A program made the position numbers and the translations under genes. The notes below the pieces were generated by a model that worked only from the letters and a program-made list of their open reading frames with translations, had not been told where the DNA came from and did no database searches. This document shows, one piece after another, positions 5,347 to 8,907 of a stretch of DNA of 8,907 bases (its first letter is position 1; each line of letters begins with the position of its first letter). This DNA is from RGIG6353 sp045531285 (GTDB lineage: Bacteria > Bacillota > Clostridia > Oscillospirales > SIG627): NCBI GenBank assembly GCA_045531285.1, contig JAZSDT010000141.1:1-8907 (forward strand). The letters run 5' to 3'.

Positions 5347-5847
5347 ATGAAAAAACAAACGAAAAACATAATAATTTCATCACTGCTTGCAGCAGTAATA
5401 TTCGTACTTACAAGGTTAGTAAGCGTTCCTACGGTAAGTGCCGTAGGAAACGTTAATCTCGGTGACTGTGCTGTTTTGATTTCAGCGTGGCTTCTTCCCT
5501 GTCGCTATGCTTTCTTAGCTTCGGGGGTAGGCTCTGCTTTGGCAGACCTAACGTCTCCTTATGCTGTGTACACCCCTGCAACGTTTATAATAAAGGGACT
5601 AATGGCTGCAGTGGCATGTATTATCTTCGACAAATTCAAATGCAAAAAAAACTTTAGTAAATCAATAGTCTCCGGAGTTGCAGCAGAGCTGATTATGATA
5701 GTCGGATACCTTTTGTTTGAAGGGATTTTGTACGGTTTCGGCACTGCAATTTTAAACGTCCCGTTTAATGCAGTACAAGGCGTTGTTGGGCTTACAAGTG
5801 CTGTAATACTTTTTGGCATACTAAAAAAACATATAAAAAGATTATGA
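5347..5847 (+). CDS. ECF transporter S component (substrate-binding membrane subunit)
   Basis: S components capture a vitamin or small nutrient in the membrane and hand it to a shared EcfA-EcfA'-EcfT energising module. This 166-residue protein has about five or six hydrophobic segments and the family pattern VGNVNLGDCAVLISAWLLP (33-51), then GVGSALADLTSPYAVYTPATFIIKGLMA (60-87), typical of the PF07155-like S families. The N-terminus MKKQTKNIIISSLLAAVIF is the usual basic-then-hydrophobic opening. ATG 5347 is chosen because AAAGGG (5334-5339) precedes it; the open frame extends to 5293, inside lacI. No ATPase or EcfT gene is nearby, as expected of a group II system using a module encoded elsewhere. 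Co-transcription with a LacI regulator suggests its substrate relates to that regulon, but vitamins are the commonest substrates. I cannot name the ligand. Confidence 0.85.
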   Translation: MKKQTKNIIISSLLAAVIFVLTRLVSVPTVSAVGNVNLGDCAVLISAWLLPCRYAFLASGVGSALADLTSPYAVYTPATFIIKGLMAAVACIIFDKFKCKKNFSKSIVSGVAAELIMIVGYLLFEGILYGFGTAILNVPFNAVQGVVGLTSAVILFGILKKHIKRL

Positions 5848-5860
5848 CAAAGCTAACATA

Positions 5861-5896
5861 AAAAAATACTTTTATTTCAAGTCAAGTATATTTTTT
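5861..5896 (+). terminator. Weak A/T-rich terminator after the ECF gene
   Basis: ATACTT (5866-5871) pairs with AAGTAT (5884-5889). After a one-base bulge the A run before it pairs with the T run at 5891-5896. The stem has one G-C pair, so termination may be leaky. Confidence 0.45.
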
Positions 5897-5937
5897 AACA
5901 AATATATGATAAAATAATACTGAAATGGGGTGACGCT

Positions 5938-6138
5938 ATGGCGATAAGGCTAAACAAAGACAAGGAAGTAGTAAAAAAGGTACGTGACGGACTTATAGCA
6001 AAAGAAGGCTACTGTCCCTGCCGAATTCCCAGAACTCCCGAATTCAAATGTATGTGTGAAGAATTCAGGAAACAGATTGCCGACCCCGACTTTGAGGGAT
6101 ACTGTCACTGCATGCTGTTTTATAAAACAAAAGACTAG
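5938..6138 (+). CDS. Ferredoxin:thioredoxin reductase catalytic-subunit-like [4Fe-4S] protein
   Basis: FTR catalytic subunits pass electrons from ferredoxin through a [4Fe-4S] cluster to a neighbouring disulfide and on to thioredoxin. This 66-residue protein has the six-cysteine set as three CxC motifs: CPC at 26-28, CMC at 38-40 and CHC at 56-58, with EEFR after the second and LFY after the third. By analogy with Synechocystis FTR, C26, C38, C40 and C56 would bind the cluster and C28 with C58 would form the redox disulfide. The spacing differs from the plant/cyanobacterial enzyme (CPC-x9-CMC-x15-CHC instead of x16 and x8), although the span from first to last cysteine is equal. It is shorter than the usual roughly 110 residues and no variable-chain gene is near. 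GGGGTGA precedes ATG 5938. A possible extended -10 (TGATAAAAT, 5907-5915) lies upstream, without a clear -35. Its stop overlaps the ribosome site of a thioredoxin gene, its likely partner. Confidence 0.85.
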   Translation: MAIRLNKDKEVVKKVRDGLIAKEGYCPCRIPRTPEFKCMCEEFRKQIADPDFEGYCHCMLFYKTKD

Positions 6139-6148
6139 GAGGAAAATT

Positions 6149-6454
6149 ATGGCACTTATTAACGTAACAAAGAATAATTTTGAACAAACAATCAAGGATA
6201 GCAAAACAGTTTTGCTTGATTTTTGGGCGACTTGGTGCGGTCCCTGTCAAATGATAGCACCCACAGTTCACGAAATTGCCGAGGAATGCGAGGACGTTGT
6301 TGTAGGCAAGATAAACGTTGACGAGGAAGCAGAGCTTGCTTCTAAATTTGGAATAGTAAGCATCCCAACGCTTATTGTTATCAAGGATGGAAAAGCAGTA
6401 AATCAAGCCGTGGGAGTTCAATCCAAAGAAAAGATATTAGGAATGATAAAATAA
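6149..6454 (+). CDS. trxA: Thioredoxin
   Basis: This 101-residue protein is a standard cytoplasmic thioredoxin that reduces protein disulfides. The active site FWATWCGPC occupies residues 25-33, with the redox cysteines C30 and C33. The cis-proline loop SIPT is at 71-74 (P73), and KINVDEE plus the final helix match the fold. ATG 6149 follows AGGAGG (6137-6142), which overlaps the stop of the FTR-like gene; the frame stays open back to 6056 but only within that gene. The tight pairing with an FTR-like protein implies reduction by ferredoxin rather than, or in addition to, NADPH-dependent TrxB. No trxB is in the window. The gene ends at a strong bidirectional terminator. Confidence 0.95.
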   Translation: MALINVTKNNFEQTIKDSKTVLLDFWATWCGPCQMIAPTVHEIAEECEDVVVGKINVDEEAELASKFGIVSIPTLIVIKDGKAVNQAVGVQSKEKILGMIK

Positions 6455-6465
6455 AACCAACTGAC

Positions 6466-6510
6466 AAAAATACACCCTGTATGAAAAATTCATATCAGGG
6501 TGTATTTTTT
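6466..6510. terminator. Bidirectional terminator between converging operons
   Basis: AAAAATACACCCTG (6466-6479) pairs with CAGGGTGTATTTTT (6496-6509), and TATGAA pairs with TTCATA inside it, with one unpaired T at 6495. T runs follow on both strands, so it can end the thioredoxin transcript from the left and the feo transcript from the right. Confidence 0.92.
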
Positions 6511-6525
6511 AGAGAAATGGGTACG

Positions 6526-6687
6526 TTATTTTTTGTTTGAACAGCAATCGCATTCTTTTTGAGAACAATTGCATCCGTCGGGGCAGCCTATACACTTTTT
6601 ACCGCTCTTCTTAGCTTTGTATACGTATGTAGCTGCTCCGCCTAAAACAATTACTACTATTGCGATTATAATAATATTTTCTAACAT
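6526..6687 (-). CDS. FeoB-associated Cys-rich membrane protein
   Basis: This small gene encodes 53 residues: MLENIIIIAIVVIVLGGAAT, a single membrane helix, then the basic YVYKAKKSGKK and a cysteine-rich tail with C32, C35, C39, C41, C46, C48 and C49. This layout is that of the FeoB-associated Cys-rich membrane protein family (PF12669), which is found next to feoB in Firmicutes and other anaerobes. The tail probably lies in the cytoplasm by the positive-inside rule and could bind Fe(II) or another metal as it leaves FeoB; this role is inferred, not shown. It starts only 8 bases after the feoB stop, and its AGAGGT ribosome site overlaps that stop codon, so translation should be coupled. The terminator at 6466-6510 follows. 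Confidence 0.93.
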   Translation of the reverse strand: MLENIIIIAIVVIVLGGAATYVYKAKKSGKKCIGCPDGCNCSQKECDCCSNKK

Positions 6688-6695
6688 AAAACCTC

Positions 6696-8732
6696 TTATT
6701 TAGCTGATTTAGTCTTGAGTGCATACTCTTCTTTGAGCTTTTTGTCGGATCTGATACAAAGACAAACAAGAATGGCAACGAAGACTGCTACTGCAATAAG
6801 TCCGGGAACAAATCCCATACCGAGTTTGCCTTCTGTGATAACAGTGCCTATCTGGTATACCAGGAAGCCTACGGTGTATCCGATTCCCAGCTGGAAACCG
6901 ATTCCTGCCCAGAGCCATTTTGAGCTTTTCATTTCGGCATTCATAGCACCAATAGCCGCAAAGCAAGGAGGAGTAAAGAGATTGAACATAAGGTATGCAA
7001 GAGCTGCAACTGCTCCTATTTCAAAGGTTGCTGCAACCTGTGCACCCGCACCGGATTCAAGAGCAAGCTCATCCACGTTAATAAGATTCGAAATACCGTA
7101 GCATACAGCCAACGTACCTACAACGTTTTCCTTGGCAATAAAGCCTGTAACCGCCGCTGCCGCCATCTGCCAAGCCTTGATACCAATAGGAATAAGAAGT
7201 ACCGAAATAGGCTTTGCTATAGAAGCAAGAATCGAAGTGTCCTCTGCGCCTTCCTCAACAAGTGCGAAATTCCAATTGAACGACTGCATAATAAATACTA
7301 CTGCATTGCAAAGAAGGATAATAGTTCCGGCTTTAACTATGTAAGACCAGCCACGCTGACACATTGACAAAAACGCTCTCTTAAGACTGGGGCCCTTATA
7401 CTCGGGAAGCTCCATAATAAAGAATGATTTTCTGTTCTTATAGCCTGTAATCTTGTTGATCAAAAGTGCTCCGATAAGTATGATGAATATACCTGCAAAA
7501 TACATAAGAGTTCCTACCCACGATGCATCTGCAAAGAAAGCACCTGCAAAAAGAGCGATAACAGGAAGCTTTGCACCGCAAGGCATAAAGGGAGCAAGCA
7601 TTGCAGTGGATCTGCGTTCGCGCTCATTGCGGATGGTTCGGCAAGCCATAACACCCGGGATAGCACAACCTGTACCGATAACAAAGGGAATTACTGATTT
7701 ACCGGAAAGGCCAACCTTTTTAAATATGGGGTCAAGCACAACGGATACTCTTGCCATATAACCGCAATCCTCAAGGAGAGCGATAAGGAAATACATAACC
7801 ATTACAAGAGGAAGGAATCCGACAACGGCACTTACACCGCCTATAATCCCCTCGGTAAGCAGAGAAACAAGGAAATCGTTTCCGCCCTCAAGAGCTCCTG
7901 CTACAAATTCCTTGAACGTATCAATAAGTGTTACAAGTCCGGGAATAGCCACGCCGCCAATCTCGACGCCTTCGGCGATCCAAGGTCCCACCCAAGCTTG
8001 AGATATCTGGAATACAAGGAACATTACTACAGCAAAGATAGGAATACCCAACCACTTATTAGTAAGAACTGCATCTATCTTGTCCTGAGAATTTTTATCC
8101 TTTGTAAGAACCTTACGGGTCTCAACGTCTGCAACTATCTTATTTACAAATTCAAAACGTTTTCTGTCGGCTGCCTCAACCACCTTTTTATCAGTAAGGT
8201 CTATATCTCCCTGGATATAAGGTGCGACCTGTTCCTTTCCGACCTGTTCAACGGCAGCCTTCACAACCTCTGCCATACCGTTGGACGAAGTTGATATTGT
8301 GTTAACTACAGGACATCCAAGCTTCTCGGAAAGAAGAGCTGTGTCTATCTTGGTCTCCTTCTTTTTGTTAACGTCTGCCTTGTTAAGTGCCACAACCACA
8401 GGTATACCAAGTTCAAGAAGCTGTGTTGTGAAGAAAAGACTTCTGCTGAGGTTAGTTGCATCCACAATGTTGATTATGACGTCGGGATTTTCGTTCTTTA
8501 CGTAAGAGCTTGTTATACTTTCCTCGGAAGTAAACGGAGACATTGAGTATGCACCTGGTAGGTCTACGGCTACAAGCTCCTCTCCCTCGCTGTGATAGCT
8601 CTTCTTAATGGGATGCTCTTTCTTTTCAACGGTTACTCCCGCCCAGTTTCCAACCTTTTCGTTTCTTCCGGTCAGAGCATTGTACATGGTAGTTTTGCCG
8701 CTGTTTGGATTACCTGTTAAGGCAATTCTCAT
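6696..8732 (-). CDS. feoB: Ferrous iron transport protein B (FeoB)
   Basis: FeoB imports Fe(II) across the cytoplasmic membrane with the help of a GTPase-like domain. The 678-residue protein starts with the G domain: G1 GNPNSGKT (7-14), the switch threonine T34 in GVTVE, G3 DLPG (57-60) and G4 NKAD (117-120). A helical regulatory region follows to about 220. The membrane part from about 225 shows the gate motifs: LLEDCGYMARV (319-329), GTGCAIPGVMACRTI (353-367) with C356 and C364, and PFMPCGAKLPV (381-391) with C385, then FTPPCFAAIGAMNAEM near the C-terminus. All key motifs are intact. There is no long C-terminal Cys-rich tail; that role may fall to the separate small gene downstream. AGGAGG lies before ATG 8732. 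A probable feoA end lies upstream. Length is typical of the shorter Firmicute form. Confidence 0.97.
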   Translation of the reverse strand: MRIALTGNPNSGKTTMYNALTGRNEKVGNWAGVTVEKKEHPIKKSYHSEGEELVAVDLPGAYSMSPFTSEESITSSYVKNENPDVIINIVDATNLSRSLFFTTQLLELGIPVVVALNKADVNKKKETKIDTALLSEKLGCPVVNTISTSSNGMAEVVKAAVEQVGKEQVAPYIQGDIDLTDKKVVEAADRKRFEFVNKIVADVETRKVLTKDKNSQDKIDAVLTNKWLGIPIFAVVMFLVFQISQAWVGPWIAEGVEIGGVAIPGLVTLIDTFKEFVAGALEGGNDFLVSLLTEGIIGGVSAVVGFLPLVMVMYFLIALLEDCGYMARVSVVLDPIFKKVGLSGKSVIPFVIGTGCAIPGVMACRTIRNERERRSTAMLAPFMPCGAKLPVIALFAGAFFADASWVGTLMYFAGIFIILIGALLINKITGYKNRKSFFIMELPEYKGPSLKRAFLSMCQRGWSYIVKAGTIILLCNAVVFIMQSFNWNFALVEEGAEDTSILASIAKPISVLLIPIGIKAWQMAAAAVTGFIAKENVVGTLAVCYGISNLINVDELALESGAGAQVAATFEIGAVAALAYLMFNLFTPPCFAAIGAMNAEMKSSKWLWAGIGFQLGIGYTVGFLVYQIGTVITEGKLGMGFVPGLIAVAVFVAILVCLCIRSDKKLKEEYALKTKSAK

Positions 8733-8766
8733 AGTATTTTCCTCCTAAGAATTTATTGGTTATTTT

Positions 8767-8857
8767 AAGGCTCGCGCCTGTAAAATACGCAAGTTAGGGA
8801 TGGCTAACTTAAACTCGAAATAATAATCATCGGATAAATGCTTATCAGATGATTATT
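8767..8857 (-). promoter_or_regulatory. Structured spacer between the feoA-like end and feoB
   Basis: Three dyads lie in the spacer. AATAATCATC (8822-8831) pairs with GATGATTATT (8848-8857), continued by GATAA (8833-8837) with TTATC (8842-8846). AAGTTAG (8791-8797) pairs with CTAACTT (8804-8810). AGGC (8768-8771) pairs with GCCT (8776-8779). None ends in a long T run on the minus strand, so a simple terminator is unlikely for any of them. Attenuation, RNA processing or protein binding are possible. Confidence 0.55.
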
Positions 8858-8907
8858 GCTTCAGCAAGCTGATTGTCAATATTGTATCTGCCATCCTTAA
8901 TAGAAAC
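8845..8907 (-). CDS. C-terminal end of a probable FeoA-type protein (partial)
   Basis: On the minus strand the last 20 codons before TGA (8847-8845) read VSIKDGRYNIDNQLAEAIII. This fits the end of FeoA SH3-like domains, whose final strands follow a pattern such as V-x-I-x(3)-R-x(2)-L-x(5)-AE-x-I. Its position directly before feoB and on the same strand is the usual feoA-feoB order. FeoA is a small cytoplasmic partner thought to tune FeoB. The gene runs off the right edge, so neither its start nor its full length can be judged. The stop codon lies inside the large dyad of the spacer. With only 20 residues, another small protein cannot be excluded. Confidence 0.55.
   Translation of the reverse strand, partial: VSIKDGRYNIDNQLAEAIII

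Noticed and set aside
7998..8505. Plus-strand open frames opposite feoB (also at 6715-7761)
   Set aside because: They are shadows of the long feoB reading frame, with no ribosome sites and no recognisable domains.
8791..8810. DtxR/IdeR-type iron box before feoB
   Set aside because: The half sites AAGTTAG and CTAACTT are separated by six bases, whereas the known box has a single central base. It also lies between genes, not at an obvious promoter.

Overview
The window looks like a low-to-moderate GC, spore-forming Firmicute of the Clostridia type, probably a gut or other anaerobic lineage. The signs are a SpoVT-type sporulation regulator of exactly 178 residues, a group II ECF transporter S component, an anaerobe-style FeoB with its Cys-rich partner, a ferredoxin:thioredoxin-reductase-like iron-sulfur protein beside a thioredoxin, strong AGGAGG ribosome sites and A/T-rich sigma-A-type promoters. 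This placement rests on gene content read by eye, not on a search.

Layout. 1-30: terminator of a gene lying off the left edge. 146-537: a small membrane protein gene whose family-like start and end lie in different frames, probably a pseudogene. 602-770: a decayed second copy of the spoVT leader and coding region. 851-1543 (minus): an orphan beta-propeller-like protein that sits between the decayed copy and the intact spoVT (1665-2201). 2221-4178: a two-gene catabolic-looking operon (TIM-barrel sugar isomerase/epimerase, then a Gfo/Idh/MocA dehydrogenase) with a sigma-A-type promoter bracketed by two identical LacI-type operators, ending in a very long two-tier terminator. 4277-5847: a perfect consensus promoter driving a LacI-family regulator and an ECF S component. 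5938-6454: an FTR-like Fe-S protein and thioredoxin. 6466-6510: a bidirectional terminator between converging operons. 6526-8907 (minus): the end of a probable FeoA, then FeoB, then a 53-residue FeoB-associated Cys-rich membrane protein.

How the parts may work together. The LacI-type protein is the obvious candidate to bind the paired TTAACGTTAA sites and repress the isomerase/dehydrogenase pair until a carbohydrate signal appears. The FTR-like protein and thioredoxin probably form a ferredoxin-dependent thiol-reduction pair. The feo genes import Fe(II), which Fe-S proteins need, though no shared regulation is visible.

Most of the window is ordinary chromosomal housekeeping. The parts that most deserve a second look are the duplicated spoVT leader with its conserved inverted repeat, the symmetric operator pair, the FTR-like protein with shifted cysteine spacing, and the structured feoA-feoB spacer. 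No CRISPR array, tRNA, rRNA, insertion sequence or recognisable defence system was seen.
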